DNA of 64,000 bases, from the NCBI GenBank assembly GCA_029931535.1, contig JAQPZY010000272.1, forward strand, positions 1 through 64,000, in the 5' to 3' direction. The notes under the pieces were generated by a model that was not told the origin of the DNA, searched no databases, and saw only the letters and a list, made by a program, of their open reading frames with translations. The position numbers were made by a program, and so were the translations under genes. This DNA comes from Margaritifera margaritifera (taxonomy: Eukaryota; Mollusca; Bivalvia; Unionida; Margaritiferidae). Shown piece after piece: positions 40,053 through 49,176 of the stretch. Every line of letters starts with the position of its first letter. Position 1 is the stretch's first letter.

Positions 40053-40447
40053 TGACGTGTGTCAAGCTAGCAGCAGAAATATAAATCCACAAAAATAAAA
40101 ACCTAAATATAAATCTTCCACCAGAAACAGGCAGCTACATAAATAAAATCAACTGATATCAAAACTTCATGAACTCCCCTAAACAACACACCCAATTTCA
40201 CAACCCATCTTAACACTTGCAGGTGTGATACGCTCTCACTTATATCAGGGTGCACCAAAAACCAGCAAACTCTAAAGTTATCTCCAAGAAATCTGTAAAG
40301 TATGCATGTCGAAAAAATTTGTATTATACATTACTACAAACGTCATTTACTCCCCTAAAAAACAAACCTATTTTCACCAACCGCGTTAACAGCTGGAGGT
40401 TTATTTTTGTGGATTTTTATTTTTCCTACTAGCTTGACACACGTGTC
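40053..40447. mobile_element. ~395-bp MITE-like element inside the DNA transposon, TSD TGCC
   Basis: The left 'tgacgtgtgtcaagctagca' and right '...gctagcttgacacacgtgtc'-type arms are inverted repeats that continue as 'aaatccacaaaaataaa'. TGCC occurs immediately outside both ends (40,049-40,052; 40,448-40,451). Within it two partly similar halves share 'actcccctaaa.aac'. No ORF. Lies upstream of the transposase start. Confidence 0.55.
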
Positions 40448-40957
40448 TGCCGGAACATGCCGTTGAGTAATTCATTGTTTAAATTAAGAATCAATATCAA
40501 GTTAATCGGATGTACTCACAAAAGGACGTTGAGTCAATTAAAATCACTTTCAAAACTAAAAATGTTCGCAGGATGAAATATCGCAGAAGGTTCGCTTATC
40601 ACTAAGTAAGTTTAGCGAGAAAAAGATCATTTCAACCTCGCTTTGTCGACACCAGCGGACTGGAAACGGAAGAATGCTATTTGGAAAAAGCCACTATAGG
40701 GGCTTGTAGGGGTGTTGGTAGTTCGAAGACGAGTCCATCTTAATTTGAGCTCATGCACGACACGCGTGAAGCTACTTAAAACGTCATTAAATAAATTGTA
40801 AGGAATCAAAAAATTAAGTGGAACTTTTATTTAAAGTTGCGCATTTTGATGTGACGTCACATTTCTTAAACACCCCCTCCCCCTCGTCACACATCGTCAC
40901 AAATGTGTGACCCCCCTCCCCCACCCCCAGGTGCGTGACGTCATTTATGGACGGCCC

Positions 40958-41224
40958 CTCACCAAAACATTTTGTGTACATCCACCTGTATCCATGCAAA
41001 CAACCAGACTTCTCTATCTCTTTCTGAAGAAATGTGGCCACCTGAATGAGATCTGTCTTATTTTTCTTCCTGTAGAGTTGAATATTCTTCAGTTTTCTTT
41101 GCAATGTGCGTCTGCTTATTACGATTTGATGATTATATGCTAAAAGTTCTAATATATATTTTTGTGAAACATTTAATCTAAAATAGAATCTTATCAAAGT
41201 GTCTATGTCCAATATATCCGCCAT
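40958..41224 (-). pseudogene. Integrase-like (rve/DDE) gene, 5' part, right of the transposon insertion
   Basis: ATG at 41,222-41,224 opens 'MADILDIDTLIRFYFRLN'. Then come 'QKYILELLAYNHQIVISRRT', helix-turn-helix-like, 'LYRKKNKTDLIQVATFLQ' and 'LHGYRWMYTKCFGE', where the frame runs into the transposon end. The next residues of the gene are at 36,072 and below. The N-terminus looks complete for the family, with two basic helical segments preceding the integrase core. The rest of the reported long ORF to 40,814 is transposon sequence. Confidence 0.8.
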
Positions 41225-41249
41225 GTTCTATAAATCAGTCTAGACGTAA

Positions 41250-41252
<3 letters not shown>

Positions 41253-41291
<39 letters not shown>
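41253..41291. repeat. (TA)n microsatellite
   Basis: About 39 bp of TA dinucleotides directly upstream of the 21-bp minisatellite. Confidence 0.97.
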
Positions 41292-41293
<2 letters not shown>

Positions 41294-41311
41294 AAATGAG
41301 TCTCCATTCTA

Positions 41312-41580
41312 TATCGTAATAACTCAATACTATCTCGTAATAACGCAATGTTATATCGTAATAACGCAATAGTATCTCGTAATAACGCAATATTATCTCG
41401 TAATAACGCAATACTATCTCGTAATAAAGCAATGTTATCTCGTAATAACGCAATATTATCTCGTGATAACGCAATATTATCTTGTAATAACGCAATACTA
41501 TCTCGTAAAAACGCAATACTATCTCGTAATACCGCAATATTATCTCGTAATAACGCAATACTATCTCGTAATAACGCAAA
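41312..41580. repeat. 21-bp minisatellite, ~12-13 copies
   Basis: The unit 'tatctcgtaataacgcaata' plus one base repeats about 12.8 times with scattered substitutions. Because 21 is a multiple of three, frames stay open on both strands and give seven-residue repeats ('LSRNNAI' forward, 'RYYEIVL' reverse). These are not evidence of a protein. Confidence 0.95.
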
Positions 41581-41674
41581 TATTATTTTTTTCTCCTGGC
41601 GCTAACGGGCTTCCGTACGATAATGCTAATATTGTACAGACTATTGAGGATTGCAACTCCCATATACCTGTGAT

Positions 41675-41917
41675 ATTGCTAATCGTTTTAATACCTTCTT
41701 CATTAATGTAGTTAATGTAGCATCTACTCTCTTGGAGAAACTGCCACAACCTTCAAAAACATTTATAACAGCTTCAACAATTTAGCAAGAGTTTTACAGG
41801 GTAAAAAATGTTCATATTTAAATAACACACTCCAACTTCAACCGCTAAGTGAGGATTTTGTTTACAAAGAATTAAGTAACCTTAATCCATGTAAAAGTAC
41901 AGGCCTTGACGATATCC
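41675..41917 (+). pseudogene. Non-LTR retrotransposon fragment, start of reverse transcriptase
   Basis: Readable pieces include 'IANRFNTFFINVVNVASTLL' (linker between endonuclease and RT) and, after stops and a frameshift, 'FVYKELSNLNPCKSTGLDDI', the characteristic opening of jockey/CR1-like reverse transcriptase. It stops abruptly at 41,917. The same polyprotein resumes about 410 bp later at 42,330. Confidence 0.75.
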
Positions 41918-42329
41918 GCTAGTGCGTCCGCTGGGGGGGGGGGGGGGTCTCACCCCAAACCCCTACCCCGATTTTAAAACAAAATTCATTGTGCAGTATA
42001 TATATAGCTGCAAGGCAGCAATGAGATTTAAACAAACCTTCAAAATATTAAATCTCCCAAATCCGACTGTGGGAGCTTGCCTCTCTCCTTTACCCTATTG
42101 GCGTCACTTTGAAGGATCGTTCCGTTGATTTTTATTTTGGCTTTCTCACCCCACTCCACCCCCGCGAGTGTTTTGACGATTCCAGTTACATACATTGTTA
42201 CTTGTATATATCAAGAGGTATTGTGCCTGACTGGACCAACAAGTTGTTCTCCGTCTTTTTTTTTTTTTTTTTTCCTGATATGACTAGTGGCGGACCAGTC
42301 ACCAGTCATGTTAGAAACAAAATGTTGGA
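41918..42329. other. ~410-bp interruption of the reverse transcriptase
   Basis: Between the two RT pieces lies unrelated sequence starting with a poly-G tract (41,935-41,947) and ending near a poly-T tract (42,258-42,274) and 'gatatgactagtggcgg'. It may be a small non-autonomous element or filler. The RT residues expected here (about 30) are missing. No TIR or duplication is clear. Confidence 0.45.
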
Positions 42330-42520
42330 GATCAGCTTGTTGGTCTAGTGCCAGATGAACTGAAATTAGCTAGAGTTAGTCCTCTTTACAAAAAGGATAG
42401 TAGGGCTGCTGCCAACAATTACAGTCCTGTTAGTATAATCAGTATTGTGTCCAAGATTTTAGAAAGAGCAGTCTGTGTTCAACTTGAACACCTTTTAGCT
42501 AAGAATAACAGTAGTATAGC
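42330..42520 (+). pseudogene. Non-LTR retrotransposon fragment, RT continued
   Basis: 'VPDELKLARVSPLYKKDSRA' followed by 'NNYSPVSIISIVSKILERAV' and 'LEHLLAKNNS' is the conserved second block of a LINE reverse transcriptase. The catalytic YADD region is not reached; the frame degenerates after about 42,517. Same strand and order as the piece at 41,675. Confidence 0.85.
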
Positions 42521-42539
42521 GTGCCACTTGAGGGTCTAA

Positions 42540-42950
42540 GGGAAACCTGTGTTAAAAGGGGTAAAAAGTTTATGGGGTCTATGGGAATTTAACATGGACA
42601 AAACTGTCCATAAGTAGTGGAGGATGGCGATTGAGGGGTCTACGGGAGTCCCATATTAAAATAGGTCGAACATTTATAGGAGTCTACGGAAATTTAACAT
42701 GGGAAAATGTGTCCCTATAAATTGTGAGCGACAAAGTTTATGGGGACAAACTGGAATTTAACATAGGCGCCATCCTAGTTCATAGCTACATTGTAACATT
42801 ATAGCAATAGGCGACGATCTGCACTCGAACGAAAATACCATATGACGTCATAGGTTTATCATGTGGGGTGAGTGTCTGTAACAGTGTAGCAATAGGCGAC
42901 GGTCTGCACTTGAAAAAATGTCGTATGACGTCATTGGTTTCATGTCTTTC
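42540..42950. repeat. Two sets of degenerate tandem repeats
   Basis: Between 42,540 and 42,785 three related ~100-bp units share 'tttatgggg.ctatgggaat' and 'ttaacatgg'. From about 42,790 two ~85-bp units share 'agcaataggcgac.gtctgc' and 'atgacgtcat'. No coding frame. Confidence 0.6.
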
Positions 42951-42979
42951 TGTCAATGTGTGGGTGAGGTGTGTGTGTG

Positions 42980-42982
<3 letters not shown>

Positions 42983-43021
<39 letters not shown>
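42983..43021. repeat. (GA)n microsatellite
   Basis: About 39 bp of GA with one A interruption. A similar (GA)n stands at the same place relative to the second Polinton copy (53,051), so it may be part of the element's end region. Confidence 0.93.
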
Positions 43022-43022
<1 letters not shown>

Positions 43023-43089
43023 TTTTTTAATAATTTTTGAAAGAGACACACGAAACAAACAAGTCAACAATAGGTTTCAAATTCAACAT

Positions 43090-43195
43090 TTATCCTATTA
43101 AGTCCTGCTCACTTAAAATGAAGAGGAAGAATTAGGGTTTGTCCCTTCCTTTTTCATGTACAAAAGATTAAACAGGAGCATATTTACAAGTATGA
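43090..43195 (-). other. Polinton 3' flank fragment, duplicate of 53,160-53,290
   Basis: 'aatgaagaggaagaatt', 'gtcccttc.tt.ttcatgta' and 'tatttacaag' are shared with 53,180-53,275, next to the protease of the better preserved Polinton. It links this site to the same element family. The LTR copy 3 separates it from the protease remnant at 44,132. Confidence 0.7.
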
Positions 43196-43882
43196 CAACT
43201 GTTACGGAATTATGTATATGGAATCTATAATGTGCTTAAACTTTTGGCCTATGACTCTACTTTAAAGTTGTGTCAAATAGTGAGTCATATTTAAGTTGGG
43301 TTTAGTTGTACTATTAATCAAATAACAACATGTTTACTGACCTTTTGTTCAAGGTCAGAGTTGTTTACTGTATCTGATGAAATAGACGCATTTAGTATTG
43401 CATTCTGGGTCATAATATGACATGTTTCCTGTTGTGAATTGTGCCATTTGCAAGTTGTATAAAAGACCTAGAAATACGAATTATTTCCATTCCATTTTAG
43501 ATCTTGAGTTGAAAAGAACTGTTTTTTATGATCAGCTTTTGAATCATCAGATCGTTTGAAATAATAGCCGAGCTGGAATCCTGTAATGTTTATGTAATGC
43601 CATGCTGTATGAATAATTCAAAAGGAATTATTGATTGGACCATTCATCAGAGCTACCTGAAGTTATTTAGGACTTTCTTGGATGCCTCTGAATTTCTTAA
43701 AGATGATCTGGATTATATTATCGTTGGAACAAACTCACAGTCCAGACTCATTCATTCGGAACCATCATCTGTTCGGAACATTCGTTCATTACGAAGACTC
43801 ATTCTTTCGGAACATTCGTTCATTAAGAAGATTAATTTGGAACATTCATTAACTTAGAACATTCATTCACTTGGAACATTTT

Positions 43883-43955
<73 letters not shown>

Positions 43956-44135
43956 GACTTGTGATTAGGACATTAATAATTGTTGGATTATTTGGATTTT
44001 AATACACGAAACTGTAAGTGTATTTTGATTTTCACATTAATTATTTAAAATAAATTGTTTGTTGATTTTTACAAACATTGTTGGTTTCACTTTCTTTTTG
44101 TTACGTTTGTTCGAGCCATAGGGTCGTAACACAAC
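43196..44135 (+). mobile_element. Solo LTR (copy 3), 4-bp TSD CAAC, inserted at the Polinton protease end
   Basis: Runs from TGTTACGGAAT (43,200) to GGGTCGTAACA (44,131), flanked by CAAC on both sides. The two termini are a perfect 7-bp inverted pair (TGTTACG/CGTAACA). At 932 bp it is longer than copies 1 and 2 because of a (TA)n expansion and tandem 'cattcgttcattacg'-like repeats (43,750-43,870). The empty target is represented by 53,272-53,280. Confidence 0.87.
43889..43952. repeat. (TA)n microsatellite inside LTR copy 3
   Basis: About 64 bp of TA; absent from LTR copies 1 and 2. Confidence 0.96.
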
Positions 44136-44244
44136 GATGTTGAGTCAAACTATATTTCCAATGATCTAAGACAGTATCATTTTGCCATGGATGTACACTA
44201 CGTTTCTGAAGTAAAGAAAAGAGATAACCATAATGTTCACAAAA
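44132..44244 (-). pseudogene. Polinton adenain-like protease, C-terminal remnant
   Basis: The frame 'FCEHYGYLFSLLQKRS' and 'WQNDTVLDHWKYSLTQHRC' matches the C-terminus of the protease gene at 53,272-53,400, with differences mainly at silent positions. It is cut on the left by LTR copy 3 and on the right near 44,244, where similarity to the other copy stops. Only the non-catalytic tail remains. Confidence 0.72.
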
Positions 44245-44794
44245 TTTGAATATCTTCTCTTAAATTCCCGTATATGTGTATGATCGTGTTTTCCCCTGTA
44301 TAACACAAGTACAGGATAGCTTTAACGGTCCTTTAAACAAACTGTTCTGCACTGATTGACCTAGCTACATTACGTACTAAAGCGAGTAGTGCCTAAAGTT
44401 TACTGTCCCTTGCACATGTCGTTTCGCACTGACTGACCTTACTACATTACGTTCTAAAGGGAGTAAATGTGTTGCTTCAAATCATTAGCCCGTATAAACA
44501 TTCTATCAAAAGCTTAACATTTAAATGGGTTTTCTTCAGAAAAAGTATACTAGGTTTTTTTTATCCAGTTTGTATCTTCTAAGTGTTTTATTACAAGCAA
44601 ACAGGCTGTTTTGCACTGATTGACCTAGCTACATCATGTACTACAAGTGAGCAGTTGTTGTAGTTTACTACCCCGAAAACACGCCTTTTGACATAGCCAC
44701 ATGAATAGCATCTTTAGATACTGTGAACATATACTATTATGATTTAAATATAAATAATTCTATAGGAAGTTCAAGTGTGTATGTGTGTGTGCGT

Positions 44795-44830
<36 letters not shown>

Positions 44831-44840
44831 TGTGAATCCG
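44245..44840. repeat. Degenerate ~125-250-bp repeats, then (GT)n
   Basis: 'gcactgattgacctagctac' with 'attacgtactaaa' and 'gtttactg.cc' recurs near 44,350, 44,425 and 44,615 and again at 48,200-48,320. The stretch 'tattatgatttaaatataaa' and the following (GT)n (44,780-44,831) are repeated at 49,105-49,197. These could be subterminal repeats of a Polinton or another element. No ORF. Confidence 0.6.
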
Positions 44841-45269
44841 TAGTATTACAATGGGGCTTTTAAATTTAGGCTTCTGATATAGGTCACAGACTTTTATACC
44901 CCATGACTTTACTAATTTTACCCTTCACATCACACGCGAGTGTATTATTTACGGGTGCGGTGGGACTGTATGCGGCGACACCGCTGCTACAGCGACAACA
45001 ACGCTACAACCGCAGGTCCAGACAAGTTTGTCTTTGTATATGCTGCCAATAGCGGTGTCATTGTGGATATCCTTCGCAAACGTGAACGATTTTACGTAAG
45101 AAAATCTGCTAGCGTAAATGATTTTATCCTTCGGAAACGTCAACGATTTTGCGAAGTAAAATCTGCTAGCAGACAGACTGATTTACACTGCCAAACATTT
45201 CCTCGATTTTTACTGCATGTAAATCAATTACGCGTTTTGGGTCGCTAGCGCCCGTTTCGGATCTGTGCA

Positions 45270-45696
45270 CGACGTCGTCGGTGGTTTTCCATTTCCACCA
45301 AAACGGTCTCAAAATCATCCACGCTATAGCCACCGAGTACAGTTTACTGATTGTACTGAGACTACTTTGTGCTGCCGCGAGAAGATCTGAATAAACACGT
45401 ATTCGTGAATGTAATCGTATCGAAATTATTTTGCCAGCACCACCAGAGACACCGGTTGCTATTTATATAGCTCGGACAACAATTCCGATTGGTGTACCTA
45501 TGACGGGTGTCGTGGTCACAATCGCAGCAACACCAAGGCCAACTTTTGTTGCCGCGGCGTGTCCACAAATAGCAACTACAATCATACACACGCGTTTGTA
45601 TTTCATGAGTAGCGCGGTTCTCTTGATTATTTCATCTCGCAGCTGTTGTTCCGCTTCAATTAATTTTTCACGTCTGTAGCTTTGAGGGGCTATCAC
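45270..45696 (-). pseudogene. Polinton-associated glycine/alanine-rich hydrophobic protein, one stop
   Basis: The 77-residue ORF (45,463-45,696) has an N-terminal charged helix ('REKLIEAEQQLRDEIIKRT') and 'LLMKYKR', then a hydrophobic Ala/Gly/Val stretch ('GLGVAAIVTTTPVIGTPIG'). After a TAA the same frame continues with 'TGVSGGAGKIIS' and a leucine-rich helix to about 45,300. A coiled coil, a 'KYKR' motif and a glycine-rich membrane-active segment form a layout I recognise from small proteins in invertebrate Polinton-like elements; function unknown, possibly a membrane or virion component. The stop is a defect unless it is an assembly error. Confidence 0.5.
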
Positions 45697-45923
45697 AGTT
45701 CTTCTATTTATATTGTCATCGTGGAAACTAATTGCTCGCCATGATGGCTTTGTTCAGCTGCAATACGTGCACGCGCTTCCAACCAATCACTTTTCTTCAC
45801 TTGTACAACCGTCATGCAATCGTAGAAAATATCTTCCGATGTAATCTTTTAAGTCTCTGGCGATTGTGCGTTCCTGGGTTTGGCACCACGTTCATTTAGA
45901 AACACACTGATTATGCCTCTGTG

Positions 45924-46163
45924 TTATGCCTCTAATGATCGTTTTCGTCCAAGGACTTTTACGCGGACAAGTGCATCCTTGTTAAATAACAGTCGAGATC
46001 TTTTTCTTCTTAGTTGAGTTAATGTTGGTTTAACATAATCGATGGGGAATGTAACCGTGGTGCATTCAGCGGTGAATTTCACTTCATCGTTGTAGAAACA
46101 GTCTTTGGCTGTTTTCACGCCTGATGGTGATGTCGCTTTTTGTCTGGTGTTTTCGCGTGCCAA
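45924..46163 (-). CDS. 79-aa basic ORF, uncharacterised, Polinton-like region
   Basis: ATG at 46,163; 'TVTFPIDYVKPTLTQLRRK' then 'LLFNKDALVRVKVLGRKR' and a stop. It is basic, with no recognised domain. The sequence around it is clearly GC-richer than the surrounding AT-rich DNA, and its neighbours read on the same strand, which supports a real viral-type gene block. Function unknown. Confidence 0.4.
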   Translation of the reverse strand: MARENTRQKATSPSGVKTAKDCFYNDEVKFTAECTTVTFPIDYVKPTLTQLRRKRSRLLFNKDALVRVKVLGRKRSLEA

Positions 46164-46234
46164 TGCTATGACTACAAGCTGGCCTCGAGTTGGTAGTAGC
46201 TATCAATTTCTATTTTACCTTTGCGTAGATTATA

Positions 46235-46387
46235 TTACAGTGCATACGAGGGTCTGGTAACACCGTTCTGAAGCAGATATTCATCAACAAGTGGACCAAA
46301 ATTACTGTCAATCTTAGCATCCTCTGTCAGCTGGTCCAACACACCATCCGCAAATTCCGCAACATCGTCATCGCGTTCAAAATCCAT
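46235..46387 (-). CDS. 50-aa acidic ORF, uncharacterised
   Basis: ATG at 46,387: 'MDFERDDDVAEFADGVLDQL' and 'NFGPLVDEYLLQ' to a TAA at 46,235. It is strongly acidic with helical character. It sits between two same-strand ORFs of the block with short gaps. It could be the start of a longer gene broken downstream. Confidence 0.35.
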   Translation of the reverse strand: MDFERDDDVAEFADGVLDQLTEDAKIDSNFGPLVDEYLLQNGVTRPSYAL

Positions 46388-46476
46388 TGCGTACATTTAA
46401 TAACAAATCTTAAACACAAACGCCAAAGACGATTAAGCGCCCTTCCGGATAGATGTTGAGTTCTTGGAACTGAATT

Positions 46477-46884
46477 TCATCTCCGGCGAATAATGATAAT
46501 GATATATATGAAACTTTCTTTAAAATTGTCTTCTGTAATACGTGTCATTAATTTACAATGCAGGAAATTATTTGCAACTATTATCATTACACCCAACAGA
46601 CCTCTATATCCGTTTATAATAAATAAATACGATCCAGACTCACGCACCTTTAAGATATTAGGATTAGGTGTATCAAAAGCATCCCCAACAGTAACGAAAA
46701 GAAATCGACCATTTGCCATATCATCATATTTTTCAGATCCTTCTTTGGTTAATATTCCACTGAATCTACCCAATGAATTTACAACGCGTTGTAGTGAGGG
46801 CACCTCTGCAATCTTTGGATTCACATGTTGTTTCGCCGCAACCTCAGAAACATCAATGTAGCCTTTGATAAAGGCCAATGACAA
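46477..46884 (-). CDS. 135-aa ORF, uncharacterised, Polinton-like region
   Basis: The frame includes 'YIDVSEVAAKQHVNPKIAEV', 'SLGRFSGILTKEGSEKYDDM', 'NGRFLFVTVGDAFDTPNPN' and 'LFIINGYRGLLGVMI'. The mixed hydrophobic/polar pattern looks like a folded protein; the last 20 residues (poly-Ile, Arg) look like read-through. A frameshift upstream is likely, because the preceding 200 bp (46,890-47,090) hold plausible protein pieces in other frames. No family recognised. It lies directly downstream of the protease on the same strand. Confidence 0.4.
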   Translation of the reverse strand: MSLAFIKGYIDVSEVAAKQHVNPKIAEVPSLQRVVNSLGRFSGILTKEGSEKYDDMANGRFLFVTVGDAFDTPNPNILKVRESGSYLFIINGYRGLLGVMIIVANNFLHCKLMTRITEDNFKESFIYIIIIIRRR

Positions 46885-47105
46885 TTCCCTGGTTCTCGGT
46901 GATTTCAGCCAATTTCTTTGCGACGGCGCTCTCGCAGCTTTATAACAACATCCTGAATGTCCACGTTAAACGTTTTAAATTTTCAAGTTTGATCTTGGAA
47001 AAACACCAGCTCGCCCGGGTCGACGTCAACAACAATCCGGCTTTGGTGGCAAACCTGCTCAGATCCACATCAGCGCCGCGTCTGGTTGAGTAACGCCAGT
47101 AAATG

Positions 47106-47540
47106 TTAATATGCATTTTGTGTACTATTCAGCGTACTTTCTAAGTAACAATGTAAAATCAAAAGTGCTTGTGGTGTTGGTGAACGCTCGAGTGCACACA
47201 GTACTTCAAGAACAAGATGTCCACATATGGGACATTCCAGACGAGTTTGCAACGGCAGCGTTGAATAAAACAGCGGTAGACGACTCTGTAGTCTGTGTAA
47301 ATAATGAACAACTTCAAGTGGCGGTTCAAGCCCGTACGAGTCAAAATACAAAAGATGTCGAAGTGTTACAACGATAGCGACCCAATGAGTCTCAATTCCT
47401 GTTGTCCAATCCAGGTTGATGATGCCAGTATCCCGCATGCAGGGGATCGTTGATGCAAGTTCATTCCTCACAAAGACACGTCGGAAATGCTTGACTGACT
47501 TTGTCATAGCGTCAAGATTGGTCAACGGCGACGCCTTTTG
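47106..47540 (-). CDS. Adenain-like cysteine protease of a Polinton/Maverick element
   Basis: Adenovirus-type (C5/Ulp1-like) protease, which in Polintons and adintoviruses matures capsid proteins. Visible motifs in order: 'DTGIINLDWTTGIETHWVAI' with the catalytic His, 'LLYFDSYGLEPPLEV' with the acidic residue, and 'LECPICGHLVLEVL' with the Cys just before Gly, as in adenain and Ulp1. So all catalytic positions are present. Residues just upstream of the listed ATG ('VAVD' frame) suggest the true start could be a little higher; the C-terminus may be frame-shifted. At about 139 residues it is shorter than typical (about 200). It heads the minus-strand block 47.5-45.3 kb. Confidence 0.75.
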   Translation of the reverse strand, partial: QKASPLTNLDAMTKSVKHFRRVFVRNELASTIPCMRDTGIINLDWTTGIETHWVAIVVTLRHLLYFDSYGLEPPLEVVHYLHRLQSRLPLFYSTLPLQTRLECPICGHLVLEVLCALERSPTPQALLILHCYLESTLNSTQNAY

Positions 47541-47609
47541 CGAGTCGTACTAGGTTGTCGAAGACCTCTGCCTGAGTAAATTATGCGAGTCGTCCCGGGT
47601 AGTCAAAGG

Positions 47610-47612
<3 letters not shown>

Positions 47613-47682
<70 letters not shown>
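47613..47682. repeat. (TA)n microsatellite
   Basis: About 70 bp of TA just upstream of the protease block. Confidence 0.97.
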
Positions 47683-47687
<5 letters not shown>

Positions 47688-49141
47688 CACGAGACACTAC
47701 GCGGCCTCCAACCGCCCTTTTTAGAACCATCCCGGATGCAGTTCCGACGGCCCCTGACGCAGTCGCTTTGGAACCGCGTAAGCCGCAGCCGCTAACAACG
47801 CTGGATGAGCGCGAGGAATGGAAATATTCCACCGATCTTTTGCATTTGTGTCACCTCTGACTTGGATAAATTTAATGTCACTGATGTGTTCTTTTGTTTG
47901 GCCACATTAAGCTGACCAAATTGTGTCTGGGTAAGCCACACGGGAATAATTCCAGTTAACTTTTCCTGATAAGGTTTCAGTATGACCCCGCAATCGTTTC
48001 TTACTGCGCTCTTTATTTTCGCAAGCTATTTTAGGCTAAGTCCAACATTAACTTCATGATATGACATATTTAATCACAAAACCACATTTCTATTGACATT
48101 TATCCTGTCTACCGTACTATTTTGACCTTCTACTGCTAGCATTGCGCACCGAAAGTAGCATAACTTGAATATTCTTTCACAATAATAAAGATAAACAGTA
48201 ATTTCAACACAGTTACGTACTAAAAGCTAGTAGTGGCTAACGTTTGCTGCCCTGCATACACGCCGTTTCGTACTGATTCACCTAGCCACGCGAATAGCAT
48301 ATTTAGCTACTGTAAGCATAGTGCACACAATGAAATATTGTCAAATGAACGCAGTAATATTTTCCAAAACTATGGTTTGCTTCAAACAGAGAGAAGGTTA
48401 CCCTTTTTATGAGTTTCTGAAGACAAGGGTAAATTCTATGATAGAAATGTTCATTGTTTTTTTTATTGTTTTTTTTTATTTTTTATTTTTTATTTTTTTC
48501 ATTCATCAGTTTCAAAAAAGTAGTGTTATATTTCTTGTCGAATGACTAAAATATGTCATGTTTTGCTGCACACTCCTTGCGGTTACAAACGGATAAAAAT
48601 AGTGTTACAACATTTCCCTAAACTATAGAAGGGGAGACCAGTAAGAAAAACACGCCTTATTCTCTCGACCGTCTGAAATCGACTGACTGAATAAAATAGG
48701 GCATACATTGTTACATTTTTAATTAACTCATGTTTTGGCTCTAGAATGAGAGTGCAGAATAAGACGGGTCATACTCAAGTCATTCTTACACTGTAAAATT
48801 GTTTTTTGTTTTTTTTTTCTTTTTCTTTTTTTTTCTTTGGAAAACGGTAGATCTAATGTTACAAATGTTTCTCGTTACACATTGCAGTGCCAAAATAAGA
48901 CAAAGCCATGATATCTGACATGCACAAGCACAACTAAACTCAAGATTTTATATAATCCATGAAATTTACCTACTGAAGAAAAATTGTTCTAAAATTTTTA
49001 GGGGTGCAAGCTTTTGAAAAAATTACAAAAGTAACATTTCACGTTATCATTGCGACTACTGCCAACATTTTTGGAGAGGTATCTTAAAAACGGGAACAGA
49101 TACCATTATGATTTCAATCTAAATCATTTTATAAGAAACTT

Positions 49142-49176
<35 letters not shown>

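Larger units (their letters stand above)
36073..40957 (-). mobile_element. 4,885-bp DNA transposon with GGGCCRTCC termini and CTCA target duplication
   Basis: The left end AGGGCCATCCATAAATGACG and the reverse complement of the right end GGGCCGTCCATAAATGACG form inverted repeats of about 24 bp, continued by looser C-rich stretches with 'ctcgtcacac.tcgtcacaaa' in both arms. CTCA flanks both sides (36,069-36,072 and 40,958-40,961). Deleting the element plus one CTCA restores an open frame in the interrupted integrase-like gene. It carries one transposase gene (37,340-39,785, minus) and two secondary insertions (LTR 36,324-37,076; MITE-like 40,053-40,447). Without them it is about 3.7 kb. Superfamily not assigned. 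Confidence 0.88.

Noticed and set aside
41235..41605. Repetitive proteins of the 21-bp minisatellite
   Set aside because: Open in both strands simply because the unit is a multiple of three.
45362..45589. Cys/Trp-rich minus-strand ORF
   Set aside because: It is a shadow of the glycine-rich hydrophobic protein frame.
47581..47832. ORFs across the TA run near the protease
   Set aside because: Microsatellite translation; no domain in the flanks.
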